A stretch of 64,000 nucleotides of DNA from Aminobacter sp. AP02 (GTDB lineage Bacteria > Pseudomonadota > Alphaproteobacteria > Rhizobiales > Rhizobiaceae). The stretch's first letter is position 1; each line of letters begins with the position of its first letter. Under the pieces are notes generated by a model. It saw nothing but the letters and a program-made list of their open reading frames with translations, did no database searches and was not told the DNA's origin. The position numbers were made by a program, and so were the translations under genes. Location: contig NZ_QGGX01000001.1 in assembly GCF_003148805.1 (NCBI RefSeq), positions 310,001 to 374,000 of the forward strand. Reading direction: 5' to 3'. This document shows positions 29,260 through 38,086 of the stretch, one piece after another.

Positions 29260-29886
29260 ATGAAACTCTACTACGCCACCGGCACCTGCTCGCTTTCGCC
29301 CCACATCGTCGCGCTCGAGGCAAGGATTGCGCTCGACATCGAGCGCGTCGACATCTTCAAGCAGCCGCACGTCACCGGCGCCGGGCTCGACTTCACCAAG
29401 GTCAACCCGAACGGCTATGTGCCGGCGCTGGAACTCGACGATGGTTCGCTGCTGACCGAGGGGGCGGCGATCGTCCAGTACCTCGCCGACCTGCGGCCGA
29501 CCTCGAAGCTCGCGCCGGAAGCAGCAACGCGCGAACGCTATCAGCTGCAGTCCTGGCTCAACTTCGTCGCAACCGAACTTCACAAGATGTACAGCCCGTG
29601 GCTGTTCCACCCCGAATATGGCGTCCCGGCGCAGGAGGTGGCGCGCGCCAAGATCGCCGAGCGTCTCGCCTATGTCGAACGGCACTTGGAAGGCAGCGGT
29701 CCCTGGCTCATGGGCAACACCTTCACCGTCGCCGACGCCTATCTCTTCACCATCGTCGGCTGGTCCGGCTACGCCAAGGTCGATCTCTCGGCCTTCCCCA
29801 AGCTGCGTGCTTACATGAATCGCGTCGGCGCGCGGCCCAAAGTGCGCGAGGCGATGCATGCCGAAGGCATGAAGGTCGCGGCCTGA
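29260..29886 (+). CDS. glutathione S-transferase, beta class-like
   Basis: A 208-residue GST. The N-terminal thioredoxin-like domain carries the beta-class catalytic Cys10 (in TGTCSLSPH), followed by NPNGYVPAL and EGAAIVQYL for glutathione binding. The C-terminal helical domain includes LHKMYSPW. It conjugates or binds electrophiles in the cytoplasm. It ends two bases before the SMR exporter gene, so both are probably induced together through the divergent LysR protein. Confidence 0.9.
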   Translation: MKLYYATGTCSLSPHIVALEARIALDIERVDIFKQPHVTGAGLDFTKVNPNGYVPALELDDGSLLTEGAAIVQYLADLRPTSKLAPEAATRERYQLQSWLNFVATELHKMYSPWLFHPEYGVPAQEVARAKIAERLAYVERHLEGSGPWLMGNTFTVADAYLFTIVGWSGYAKVDLSAFPKLRAYMNRVGARPKVREAMHAEGMKVAA

Positions 29887-29888
29887 GC

Positions 29889-30218
29889 ATGAACCAGGGA
29901 CTTGCCTGGAGCCTGCTGGTGGTGGCCGGTGTTCTCGATGTCGGCTGGGCCGTGTCGATAAAATACGCGGAGGGTTACACGCGCCTCGGCTGGTCAATTG
30001 CCTCGGTGCTGCTGCTTGCAGCTTTCGTCTACCTGCTCGGCAAGGTTCTGGAAGCGCTGCCCGTCGGCACTGCCTATGCGGTTTGGACGGGGATCGGCGC
30101 TGCGGGCACCGTCGTCATGGGCGTTGTTTTGTTTGGCGAGACGCTTGGGGCATTGAAGCTAGGCGGTGTCGTTGCCGTGCTTGGCGGCATCGCCATGCTG
30201 AAGCTGGCGGAAGCCTGA
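29889..30218 (+). CDS. SMR-family exporter, SugE/Gdx-like, with Asp for the essential Glu
   Basis: A 109-residue four-helix small multidrug-resistance protein. The segment GWAVSIKYAEG following helix 1 matches the SugE/Gdx branch (guanidinium or quaternary ammonium export) rather than EmrE. The position normally held by the essential membrane Glu is Asp (D17, in GVLDVGWAV). It starts two bases after the GST gene with no separate promoter. Proton-coupled export of a cationic compound is expected if the Asp supports transport. Confidence 0.85.
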   Translation: MNQGLAWSLLVVAGVLDVGWAVSIKYAEGYTRLGWSIASVLLLAAFVYLLGKVLEALPVGTAYAVWTGIGAAGTVVMGVVLFGETLGALKLGGVVAVLGGIAMLKLAEA

Positions 30219-30231
30219 CGCCAAAGAAAAG

Positions 30232-30254
30232 CCCCTCCCGTAGAGGGAGGGGCA
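30232..30254. terminator. bidirectional terminator
   Basis: A perfect nine-base stem (GCCCCTCCC with GGGAGGGGC) and five-base loop. On the minus strand it is followed by TTTTCTTT, making a proper terminator for the flavoprotein gene that ends at 30280; on the plus strand it follows the SMR gene. Confidence 0.8.
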
Positions 30255-30279
30255 GTCGGGGGAGGGGTCTGGTGAATGA

Positions 30280-32757
30280 TCAGGCTGCTTCGCTCAGTTC
30301 CGTGCTGTCGGCCCTCACCCGATCCGATTTCGGATCGTAGGGCGCCTTGAGATGGGCGGTCGCGGAGTGGCGTTCGCCGGCAAGGTCGATCTCGAAGCGG
30401 CCACTCTCGATGAAATCCTTGTCGACGCCCTCGGCATGGTCGAGCAGTCCAAGCGCCACCGAGCGGCCAAGCGTGTGTCCGTATGACGCCGAGCGCACCT
30501 CGCCGACCGGCTTGCCGTTGCGCAGGATCAGCTCGCCGCCCCAGAGCATGGGGGCCGCATCGTCGAGCGTGAACTGCACGATGCGGCGGGTGAGCTTGCC
30601 CTTGGCCTTGGCGGCGACCAGCGCCTCCTTGCCGATGAAGCCGCCAGGCTTGTCCATCGACACGGCGAAGGCGAGGCCGGCCTCGTAGGGGTTGATGTCA
30701 GGGGTGAGTTCGCGGCTCCACGCCCTGAAGCCCTTCTCGATGCGCAGCGCCTCGAGCGCGTAGTAGCCGCAGTCGGCCAGTCCGTGCTCGCGACCCGCCT
30801 CATGCAACGCCTCGTAGACGCCGACGGCGAACTCGGTCGGCACGATCAGCTCCCAGCCAAGCTCGCCGACATAGGTCATGCGGTTGGCATAGGCGGTGGC
30901 ATAGCCGATGTCGATCTCGCGGATTGTGGCGAAGGGGAAGCCGGCATTGGAGAGATCCGCCGAGGTTAGCTTGGCCAGGATGTCGCGCGAACGTGGCCCC
31001 ATCAGCGCCAGCACCGCATAGGACGAGGTGACGTCCGTCAGCGTCACATGCGCATCCTCGGGGATGTTCTTCGAGATCCAGTCGGCGTCGTGCACGGCCT
31101 GAGCCGAACCGGTGACGATCAGGAACTTGTCGCGGCCGAGGCGCATGACGGTCAGATCGCTCTCGTAGCCGCCGCGCTCGTTGAGCAGGCCGGTGTAGAT
31201 GGAGCGGCCGATCTCGACGTCGATGTCGGCAGCGCAGATGCGGTTGAGCACGGTGGCCGCATCGCGGCCCTGCACCATGACCTTGGCGAACGAGGTCTGG
31301 TCGAAGATGCCGGCTGCCTCGCGGGTCGCCTTCATCTCGCGTTGCACGGCGCCATGCCAGTTCTGGCGGCCGAAGGAATATTCGGTCTCCGGCTTCTCGC
31401 CCGCAGCGGCAAACCAGTTGGCGCGCTCCCAGCCTATCTTCGAGCCGAAGCAGGCGCCCTTGGCGGCGAGCCGGTCATACAGCGCCGAGCGCCGGAAGGG
31501 GCGGGCGGTGTCCAGCTCGCGGTTCGGCCAAGGCATGGCATAATGCAGGCCGAGCGTTTCCTTGACGCGGTCGTGCAGCCAGCGCGGGTTGTTGTTGAAG
31601 CCGGCAAAACGCCTGATGTCGACTGGCCACAGATCCATGGTCGCAGCACCGTTGACGATCCATTCGGCCAGCGCCCGTCCGGCTCCGCCTGCACTGGCGA
31701 TGCCCATCGAATTGAAGCCGGCGCCGACGAAGAAGTTCTTGAGCTCGGGTGCCTCACCGAGGATGAAGTTGTTGTCTGCAGTGAAGCTCTCGGGCCCGTT
31801 ATAGAATTTCTTGACCTCTGTCGTTTCCAGCTGCGGCACGCGCACCAGCGCGTTCTGCATCAGGATCTCGAACTGGTCCCAGTCGTCGGGCAAAAGCGCG
31901 AATTCGAAATCGTCGGGGATACCCTTCATGCCCCATGGCTTGGCCTCGGGCTCGAAGCCGCCCATGACCAGGCCACCGACCTCTTCCTTGAAATAGATGT
32001 AGCCGTCGGGGTCGCGCATTACAGGCAAGTCGGGGTGCACGCCCTCCATCTTGCCTGTCACGATGTACATGTGCTCGGCCGAATGCAGAGGAACAGTCAC
32101 GCCGCACATCGCACCGACCTTGCGCGCCCACTGGCCGGCACAGTTGACCACGATCTCGGCTGCGATGTCGCCCTTGTCGGTGGAAACTCCGGTCGCCCGG
32201 CCGTCCTTGGTCTTGATGCCGGTGACGCGAACGCGCTCGATGACCCGCGCCCCGCGGTTGCGCGCGCCCTTGGCGAGCGACTGGGTGAGATCCGTAGGAT
32301 TGGCCTTGCCGTCGCCCGGCAGCCAGACGGCGCCGACGAGATCGTCGATCGCCATGACCGGCCACAGCTCTTGCGCCTCCTTGGCCGAAATCACCTCGAT
32401 GTCGACGCCCTGCGCGCGCGCCGAAGCGGCGGTGCGCTTCAACACCGTCATACGGTCGGCGCTGCGGGCGACCGAGAGCGAGCCGCAGTTCTTCCAGCCG
32501 GTGGCGAGTCCGGTCTCGGCCTCGAGCTCGCTGTAGAGCTGGGTCGAATATTTGATCAGGCTCGTCATGTTGGCATGCGCGCGCAACTGGCCGACGAGGC
32601 CGGCTGCGTGCCAGGTGGTGCCACCGCTGAGCTGGCCCTGTTCGAGCAGAACGACATCGGTCCAGCCGAGTTTTGTCAGGTGATAGGCGACCGAGCAGCC
32701 AATGATGCCGCCGCCGACAATGACGACGCGTGCCTGCGTCGGGAATTCCTGCGCCAT
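30280..32757 (-). CDS. dimethylglycine/sarcosine dehydrogenase-like flavoprotein (1)
   Basis: An 825-residue FAD enzyme with an N-terminal DAO fold (GGGIIG dinucleotide motif at 15-20; STWHAAG-like motif TTWHAAG in which H50 corresponds to the covalent flavin His of dimethylglycine dehydrogenase), a linker, then a GcvT-like folate-binding C-terminal half (about 430-815, with GELGWEL). It would oxidatively demethylate an N-methyl amine and pass the methylene group to tetrahydrofolate. The ATG at 32757 has a GGGAGG site; a TTG upstream is rejected. An inverted repeat TGCAAC-N4-GTTGCA lies about 55 bases upstream. The actual amine is unknown. Confidence 0.9.
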   Translation of the reverse strand: MAQEFPTQARVVIVGGGIIGCSVAYHLTKLGWTDVVLLEQGQLSGGTTWHAAGLVGQLRAHANMTSLIKYSTQLYSELEAETGLATGWKNCGSLSVARSADRMTVLKRTAASARAQGVDIEVISAKEAQELWPVMAIDDLVGAVWLPGDGKANPTDLTQSLAKGARNRGARVIERVRVTGIKTKDGRATGVSTDKGDIAAEIVVNCAGQWARKVGAMCGVTVPLHSAEHMYIVTGKMEGVHPDLPVMRDPDGYIYFKEEVGGLVMGGFEPEAKPWGMKGIPDDFEFALLPDDWDQFEILMQNALVRVPQLETTEVKKFYNGPESFTADNNFILGEAPELKNFFVGAGFNSMGIASAGGAGRALAEWIVNGAATMDLWPVDIRRFAGFNNNPRWLHDRVKETLGLHYAMPWPNRELDTARPFRRSALYDRLAAKGACFGSKIGWERANWFAAAGEKPETEYSFGRQNWHGAVQREMKATREAAGIFDQTSFAKVMVQGRDAATVLNRICAADIDVEIGRSIYTGLLNERGGYESDLTVMRLGRDKFLIVTGSAQAVHDADWISKNIPEDAHVTLTDVTSSYAVLALMGPRSRDILAKLTSADLSNAGFPFATIREIDIGYATAYANRMTYVGELGWELIVPTEFAVGVYEALHEAGREHGLADCGYYALEALRIEKGFRAWSRELTPDINPYEAGLAFAVSMDKPGGFIGKEALVAAKAKGKLTRRIVQFTLDDAAPMLWGGELILRNGKPVGEVRSASYGHTLGRSVALGLLDHAEGVDKDFIESGRFEIDLAGERHSATAHLKAPYDPKSDRVRADSTELSEAA

Positions 32758-32812
32758 GATGAAGAGACCTCCCAAGGGTGATGGTCGTCACCATATCGCC
32801 GTCGCAACAAAA

Positions 32813-32828
32813 TGCAACATTAGTTGCA
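32813..32828. promoter_or_regulatory. GTTGCA inverted repeat upstream of flavoprotein 1
   Basis: TGCAAC-ATTA-GTTGCA is a perfect inverted repeat, with another GCAACA copy eight bases to the left. The same hexamers occur in the promoter of the DeoR-type regulator (34493-34516). It is a candidate site for that regulator. Confidence 0.55.
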
Positions 32829-32954
32829 ACAAATAATCACATGCGTCACATCGCACATGCTGGCAGCCAGAAATTTTCGCCACCCTGTCGGAACGGGTCG
32901 CCGTCGAACGTCTTCAAGACGTGGAGCAGCCTCGGGGCGATGAAGGAGTACGAC

Positions 32955-33614
32955 ATGAGAAAGATCGTGGTGGGTGCATTCATGAGCCTCGACGGCGTCA
33001 TGCAGGCGCCGGGCGGACCGGAGGAGGATCCGATCGGTGGCTTCAAATACGGCGGCTGGGGCGCGCCCTATTTCGACGAGACGATGACCGAGGCTGTGGG
33101 TGAGATGTTCGCCCGGCCATTCGACCTCCTGCTCGGGCGCAAGACCTGGGACATCTTCGCCGCGCACTGGCCCTATGTCGACGCCGACGATCCCATCGGC
33201 CCGCTGTTCGACCGCATCAACAAATTTGTCGCGACGCGCAACCCGGACCTGAAGCTCGGTTGGCAGAACAGCCACTCGCTCGGCGCAGACGCCGTCGCCG
33301 CCGTGCGCAAGCTGAAATCGGAAAATGGGCCCGACCTTTTGACCCAGGGCTCGACCGACTTCCTCAAGACGCTGCTTGCCAACGACCTGGTCGACGAGCT
33401 CAACATCTCGATCTTCCCGCTGGTGCTGGGCAAGGGCAAGCGGCTGTTCGGCGATGCCGCCATGCCGTCCGCGCTGAAGCTGGTGTCTTCGAAGGTTTCG
33501 GGCACGGGCGTTGTGGTCAACAAATACGTCCGCGACGGCGACATCGTCACCGGATCGTTCGAGTTCGAAACGCCGACGGACGCCGAATTGGAGCGGCGGC
33601 GGAAGCTGACCTGA
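32955..33614 (+). CDS. dihydrofolate reductase family protein (RibD C-terminal-like)
   Basis: A 219-residue protein of the RibD/DHFR-like fold. MRKIVVGAFMSLDGVMQAPGG is the usual start, with LLGRKTWDIF and the NADPH segment LLTQGSTDFLKTLLANDLVDE. The ATG at 32955 has AAGGAG six bases upstream, so the longer frame is not used. Members reduce flavin- or pterin-like compounds but this one is not characterised. It stands alone between two minus-strand genes of the methylated-amine locus and may be unrelated to it. Confidence 0.87.
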   Translation: MRKIVVGAFMSLDGVMQAPGGPEEDPIGGFKYGGWGAPYFDETMTEAVGEMFARPFDLLLGRKTWDIFAAHWPYVDADDPIGPLFDRINKFVATRNPDLKLGWQNSHSLGADAVAAVRKLKSENGPDLLTQGSTDFLKTLLANDLVDELNISIFPLVLGKGKRLFGDAAMPSALKLVSSKVSGTGVVVNKYVRDGDIVTGSFEFETPTDAELERRRKLT

Positions 33615-33627
33615 TCGCTGACAGGCA

Positions 33628-33656
33628 GGCGAGGCGGCAGCGTTTGCCGTCTCGCC
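33628..33656. terminator. convergent hairpin terminator
   Basis: A 12-base stem (GGCGAGGCGGCA with TGCCGTCTCGCC, one G-T pair) and five-base loop in the gap between the DHFR-like gene and the deoR-like gene. No T-run on either side. Confidence 0.55.
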
Positions 33657-33667
33657 GATCCGTCCGG

Positions 33668-34450
33668 TTACACCCCGACGATCACCTTCGGTCCCTTACG
33701 TTCCAGGGAGTCGACCATGGCTGGCGCGGGAGGGGCGTCGACGATGACGCCGGCGGCCAGTTCGAAGCGCTGAATGCGCAGCGGCGTCAACTTGCCGAAC
33801 TTCGAGCTGTCGAGCACGAAATAGGCTCGGGCGGCCGTGGCGGCCATGCGAGAGCGCTGCTCGGCACCGTTGCGGGTGAAGTCGGTGATCTCGCCGTCAG
33901 GCGACAGCGCGCCGCCGCCGAGGAAGGCGACGTCGATGCGGAAGCGGCCGATGGCGTCGAGAGCGTCGATGCCGACCGCTGCCTCCTCCGACGGGTCGAT
34001 CTCGCCGCCCAGCATGTGGACGCGCACATTGGGCTGGCGGCACATGTGCAGCGCGATCGTCAGGCTGGTGGTGCAGACAGTCAGGTTCTGCTTGCCTGAT
34101 AGAGCATGGGCGACGGCAAGGGTGGTGGTGCCGGAATCGAGGAACACCACCATGCCGTCCTCGACGAGTGCCGCCGCTGCCCGGCCAATCGCCGCCTTGC
34201 CCGCCGCGTTTTCCTGACTGCGCTCGTTCAATGCCGGTTCGGTCGCCTCAAACAGCGTAGCTCCGCCATGGACAAGATCGAGCTGGCCGCGCTCGGCCAG
34301 GAACTTCATGTCGCGGCGGATGGTCTCCCGCGACAAGTCGAAGAAGGCGGCAAGCTCGGTGATGCCGACCGAGCCGTCAGCGGCCAGGCGCCTCAGGATT
34401 TCATCGTGGCGGCGCGGCGCGAGCGCCTTGTGGTTCTGCGAGTCGGACAT
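33668..34450 (-). CDS. DeoR family transcriptional regulator
   Basis: A 260-residue repressor with a DeoR winged helix (about 13-68: VGITELAAFFDLSRETIRRDM) and a DeoRC sugar-phosphate-sensor-like domain (about 80-240, with FLDSGTTTLAVAHAL). DeoR proteins usually answer to phosphorylated sugars, so a place between two methylated-amine flavoproteins is unusual. Its promoter carries paired GTTGCA/TGCAAC hexamers like those upstream of flavoprotein 1, suggesting autoregulation plus control of that gene. Confidence 0.9.
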   Translation of the reverse strand: MSDSQNHKALAPRRHDEILRRLAADGSVGITELAAFFDLSRETIRRDMKFLAERGQLDLVHGGATLFEATEPALNERSQENAAGKAAIGRAAAALVEDGMVVFLDSGTTTLAVAHALSGKQNLTVCTTSLTIALHMCRQPNVRVHMLGGEIDPSEEAAVGIDALDAIGRFRIDVAFLGGGALSPDGEITDFTRNGAEQRSRMAATAARAYFVLDSSKFGKLTPLRIQRFELAAGVIVDAPPAPAMVDSLERKGPKVIVGV

Positions 34451-34492
34451 GGGGCCAATGTGGCGGCAATGCCGTCACATTGGCAAGCAGAT

Positions 34493-34516
34493 GTTGCAAT
34501 ATGTGGCACCTGCAAC
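34493..34516. promoter_or_regulatory. GTTGCA/TGCAAC site in deoR promoter
   Basis: GTTGCA at 34493-34498 and TGCAAC at 34511-34516 form an inverted pair with a 12-base spacer in the 77-base gap before the deoR-like gene. It shares its hexamers with the site at 32813-32828. Confidence 0.5.
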
Positions 34517-34527
34517 TTGCGACCACA

Positions 34528-36948
34528 TCAAAGCCGGACGCGCTCGCCCGCCGCATCGTAGACGCAGCGTTCCACCACCGTCGCGCGGGAGCGTCGGCCG
34601 AAAGCCTCGACCTCGATCTCCTTGAGGCCCATGTCGTCGCCCTTGAGATAGCCGAACACGAGTGACGAACCGACCGTGTGGCCGAAATCGCCGCTGGTGG
34701 TCATGCCGACGACGCGGCCGTTCACCGACATCGCCTCGCCGCCATAGACCGACAGCGGCTCGTCGAGCCTGAAACAGGCGAGCTTGCGGGAAACGCCACC
34801 CTCCTTCTGGGCGGCAAGCGCGTCGCGGCCCTGGAAATCGCCCTTCTTCATCGCGACCGCAAAGCCGAGGCCGGCTTCGAGCGGCGTGTCGTCGGGGGTG
34901 ATGTCGGCGCCCCAGTAGAGATAACGCTTTTCCATGCGCAGGCTGGAGATCGCCTTGTAGCCGACATCGGCGATGCCGAACGGGGCTCCCGCCTCGCGCA
35001 GCACTTCGTAGACATAGGCGATAAATTCGGTGGGCACGTGCAGCTCCCAGCCGAGTTCGCCGACATAGGTGACGCGTGCGGCGAAGACCGGCGCCCAGCC
35101 GACGCGGATCTCGCGGCAAGTCATGTAGGGGAAGGCCTCGTTGGAAACGTCGTGCTCGCTGACCTTGGCCAGCACCTCGCGCGCCAGCGGGCCGCAGAGA
35201 TTGATGACCCCGTAGGTGCCGGTCACGTCATGCACCGACACCGAGCCGTCGCGTGGCATGTGGCGGCGGATCCAGCCGCCGTCGCGGGTGCCGAAGGCAG
35301 AACCGGTGACGACATGGAACCTCTGTTCGCCACGGCGCATGATGGTGAGATCGGCCTCGATGCCGCCGCGCTTGTTGAGCAGCTGTGTGTAGATGACTGC
35401 GTTGTCGCCCTTGTCGACATTGGCTGCCGCAAGCCACTGCAGATAGGCGAGCGCGCCGAGGCCGGACACCTCGAACTTGGAGAAGGACGACTGGTCGACC
35501 AGCGCCACGCCCTCGCGCACGATCTTGTGCTCGCGGCCGATGACCCCGGCATAGGGCGCGCGCTCGAAAGTTTCGAGCGGCGGCTTGGTTTCGCCCGGCT
35601 TCAGGAAATAGTTCGGCCGCTCCCAGCCGAACTTGACGCCGTTGATAGCGCCCTGGGCGGTCAAGGTCTGGTAGAGCGGCGAGCGGCGCAGCGGCCGGCA
35701 GGCCGAGCGTTCCTCCTCCGGCCACGCGATGGCGTAATATTTGGAATAGGCCTCGATGGCGCTGTCCCTGAGATAGGCGAGGCCGCCATGTGGGTGGCCG
35801 AAGCGGCGCAGGTCGAAGGCCCACAGGTCCATGCCCGGGTCGCCTTCGACGATCCAATTGGCCATGGCGCGGCCGGCGCCACCGGAGGCCGCGATGCCAG
35901 AGGTGAAGCCGCAGGCGACGAAGAAATTCTCGTAGTCGCCGGCAAGGCCCATCACCGGCTCGCCGTCGGCCGAGATCGGGATCGGGCCGTTGACCACGGC
36001 GCGTACGCCGAGTTCGCTCAGGATCGGGATCCGGTTGGCAGCACCCTCGATCACTTCGGAGATACGCTCCAGGTCGTCGGGGAACAGCTCCTGGCCAAAG
36101 CTCATCGGCAGCTTGCCGAGCCCGTAGGCAGCGCGCGTTTCCTTTTCCCAGCCGCCGATCGCCATCGCGCCCGGCTCCGGCTTGACGTAGAAATTGGCGT
36201 CGGGGTCGCGCAGCGTCGGCAGGTCGTCCGGCACCATCGGCGACTTCTCGGTGACGAAATATTCGTGCTCGACGACAGTGATCGGCAGGTCGATGCCGGC
36301 GAGTTCGCCGAGCTGGCGCGCCCACAGACCCGCGGCATTGACGACGATTTCGCAGGTGACGTCACCCTCCGCGGTCTTCACCGCAGTGATGCGGCGGTCC
36401 TTGATGGCGAAGCCGGTGACGGTGATGCCCTCGACGATGCGCACGCCGGCAGTGCGCGCCCCCTTGGCGTAGGCGTGGGTCAGCGAATAGGGGTCGACGT
36501 GGCCGTCGGAAGCGATCCAGGTCGCGCCGCGCAGATCCTTGGTGTCGACGAGCGGGAACAGCCGCTTCACCTCGTCGGGACCGACCAGCTCCATGTCGAA
36601 GCCGTAGCTCTTGGCGGCGGTGTGCGCGCGCTTGAGTTCCTCCCAGCGTGCGTCGGAGGCGGCGAGACGCAGGCTACCGACGTTCTTCCAGCCGACATCC
36701 TGGCCGGTCTCGGCGCCGATCTTGGCGCAAAGGTCGGCGCTGTATTGCATCAGGCGGGTCAGGTTCACCTTGCTGCGCAGCTGGCCCATCAGGCCGGCGG
36801 CATGCCAGGTCGAGCCGGCGGTGAGTTGGTTCTTTTCGACCAGCAGCACGTCCTTCTCGCCCATCTTGGCAAGGTGATAGGCGATGGAGGTGCCGATGGC
36901 GCCGCCGCCGACGATGACGATCCGGGCGTGCGAGGGAAGCTTGGACAT
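34528..36948 (-). CDS. dimethylglycine/sarcosine dehydrogenase-like flavoprotein (2)
   Basis: An 806-residue paralogue of flavoprotein 1 with the same order: Rossmann FAD motif GGGAIG (14-19), the flavinylation-type motif STWHAAG with H49, and a GcvT-like C-terminal half (about 420-800, GELGWELHVPTEF). It is expected to demethylate a methylated glycine or similar amine and feed folate. It follows the reductase gene by 51 bases and precedes the deoR-like gene by 77. A perfect seven-base hairpin lies in the gap upstream. Substrate split between the two paralogues cannot be read from sequence. Confidence 0.9.
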   Translation of the reverse strand: MSKLPSHARIVIVGGGAIGTSIAYHLAKMGEKDVLLVEKNQLTAGSTWHAAGLMGQLRSKVNLTRLMQYSADLCAKIGAETGQDVGWKNVGSLRLAASDARWEELKRAHTAAKSYGFDMELVGPDEVKRLFPLVDTKDLRGATWIASDGHVDPYSLTHAYAKGARTAGVRIVEGITVTGFAIKDRRITAVKTAEGDVTCEIVVNAAGLWARQLGELAGIDLPITVVEHEYFVTEKSPMVPDDLPTLRDPDANFYVKPEPGAMAIGGWEKETRAAYGLGKLPMSFGQELFPDDLERISEVIEGAANRIPILSELGVRAVVNGPIPISADGEPVMGLAGDYENFFVACGFTSGIAASGGAGRAMANWIVEGDPGMDLWAFDLRRFGHPHGGLAYLRDSAIEAYSKYYAIAWPEEERSACRPLRRSPLYQTLTAQGAINGVKFGWERPNYFLKPGETKPPLETFERAPYAGVIGREHKIVREGVALVDQSSFSKFEVSGLGALAYLQWLAAANVDKGDNAVIYTQLLNKRGGIEADLTIMRRGEQRFHVVTGSAFGTRDGGWIRRHMPRDGSVSVHDVTGTYGVINLCGPLAREVLAKVSEHDVSNEAFPYMTCREIRVGWAPVFAARVTYVGELGWELHVPTEFIAYVYEVLREAGAPFGIADVGYKAISSLRMEKRYLYWGADITPDDTPLEAGLGFAVAMKKGDFQGRDALAAQKEGGVSRKLACFRLDEPLSVYGGEAMSVNGRVVGMTTSGDFGHTVGSSLVFGYLKGDDMGLKEIEVEAFGRRSRATVVERCVYDAAGERVRL

Positions 36949-36999
36949 GTTGGCCTTTCAGGACTGGCCTCGCGTCGCGCGAGGTATTGCTGTTCTTGT

Positions 37000-37956
37000 T
37001 CAGAGATCGAGGGTCAGGCCCGGCGAGCGAGCTCGCGAGCAGCAGACGGTGAGGAATTCGCGGCGCTCGTCGTCGCTCAGCGCCTGGTCGCGATGGTCTG
37101 GTTCGCCGTCGCTGTAAGGAACCATGCACGATCCGCAGATTCCCTGCCGGCAGCTGGTCGCGATGTCGTGGCCGGCGGCCTTCAGCGCTGCGAGCAGGGT
37201 CGTACCGGCGGGAACGTGGATGGTCTTGCCGGTCGAGGCGATGGTGACGTCGAAGGGCCGGTCGCCTTCGCTCTGCCTCGCCTCGGGCGCGAAGCCTTCG
37301 ACATGGACCCGCTCCCGCGGCCAGCTTTCGGTAGCGCGGGCGAAGGCCTTGAGCAGGCCGGCCGGACCGCAGGCATAGACATGCGTGCCGTCGGTCGGGG
37401 CTCCGATCATTGCAGCCAGGTCGGGCCGTCGCGCCGGATCGTTGCCGTCGAGATGCAGTGCCGCGCGTCCGGCCGCGACCTCCGCCTGGATCAGGTCGCG
37501 AAACGCCACCTCCTTCAGCGAGCGGGCGCAGACATGGACAGCGTAGGTCGCCTTGCTGCGGCGGAGGTGATGGATCATCGCGACGATGGGCGTAATGCCG
37601 ATGCCACCCGCGATCAGCACTTGGTGCTTCGCATCAGCCGCGAGCGGAAACCCGTTGCGCGGCGGATCGGCACGCACCACCACGCCGCGCGCGAAGGTCT
37701 CGGCCACCTCGAGCGAACCGCCTTCGCCGTGCTCCTCGCGTTGGACGGCCACCCAGTATTCGGCCGAACTGGCGGAGTCGCCGCACAGCGAATAGCAGCG
37801 CGCCCGACCGCTCGGCAGGCGGAAGTTGAGATGCGCGCCCGCGCTCCAGGCCGGCAGGCGTTCGCCATGGGGCGACACCAGCCGGTAGGCCGAGACGCGC
37901 GGCGTCATCGCCTTGATCTCGGCGACCTGCAGGAGGATTTCCGGCCTGGAAAGCAT
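37000..37956 (-). CDS. GbcB-like reductase (flavin, NAD and 2Fe-2S domains)
   Basis: A 318-residue electron-transfer protein: ferredoxin-reductase-type flavin domain (about 1-100, with RCYSLCG), NAD domain (about 105-215, IAGGIGITPIVAMI) and a C-terminal plant-type [2Fe-2S] domain with CRQGICGSC and a final Cys in VCCS. This is the layout of GbcB/VanB-type reductases. It would pass electrons from NAD(P)H to the Rieske oxygenase encoded 130 bases upstream. A GTG start at 37965 is equally possible; neither start has a clear ribosome site. Confidence 0.88.
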   Translation of the reverse strand: MLSRPEILLQVAEIKAMTPRVSAYRLVSPHGERLPAWSAGAHLNFRLPSGRARCYSLCGDSASSAEYWVAVQREEHGEGGSLEVAETFARGVVVRADPPRNGFPLAADAKHQVLIAGGIGITPIVAMIHHLRRSKATYAVHVCARSLKEVAFRDLIQAEVAAGRAALHLDGNDPARRPDLAAMIGAPTDGTHVYACGPAGLLKAFARATESWPRERVHVEGFAPEARQSEGDRPFDVTIASTGKTIHVPAGTTLLAALKAAGHDIATSCRQGICGSCMVPYSDGEPDHRDQALSDDERREFLTVCCSRARSPGLTLDL

Positions 37957-38086
37957 TTTTCGCACCGTCCCGGGAGGATGGGGTTCATGGCGGAGATGGT
38001 GCCTGCCGGTACCACCTGACTAGGAGGAGAGCATGATAGCCCCCTCACTCTCGGTCCCTCCGCACAAGGGGGGATGTAGGTGCGGC

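Noticed and set aside
34678-38019. A plus-strand open frame of 1113 codons opposite the methylated-amine genes
   Set aside because: It is antisense to two well-supported genes, has no recognisable domain, and long antisense frames are expected in GC-rich DNA with this codon bias. The same applies to the frames at 31048-32781, 16982-18559 and 3849-5159.
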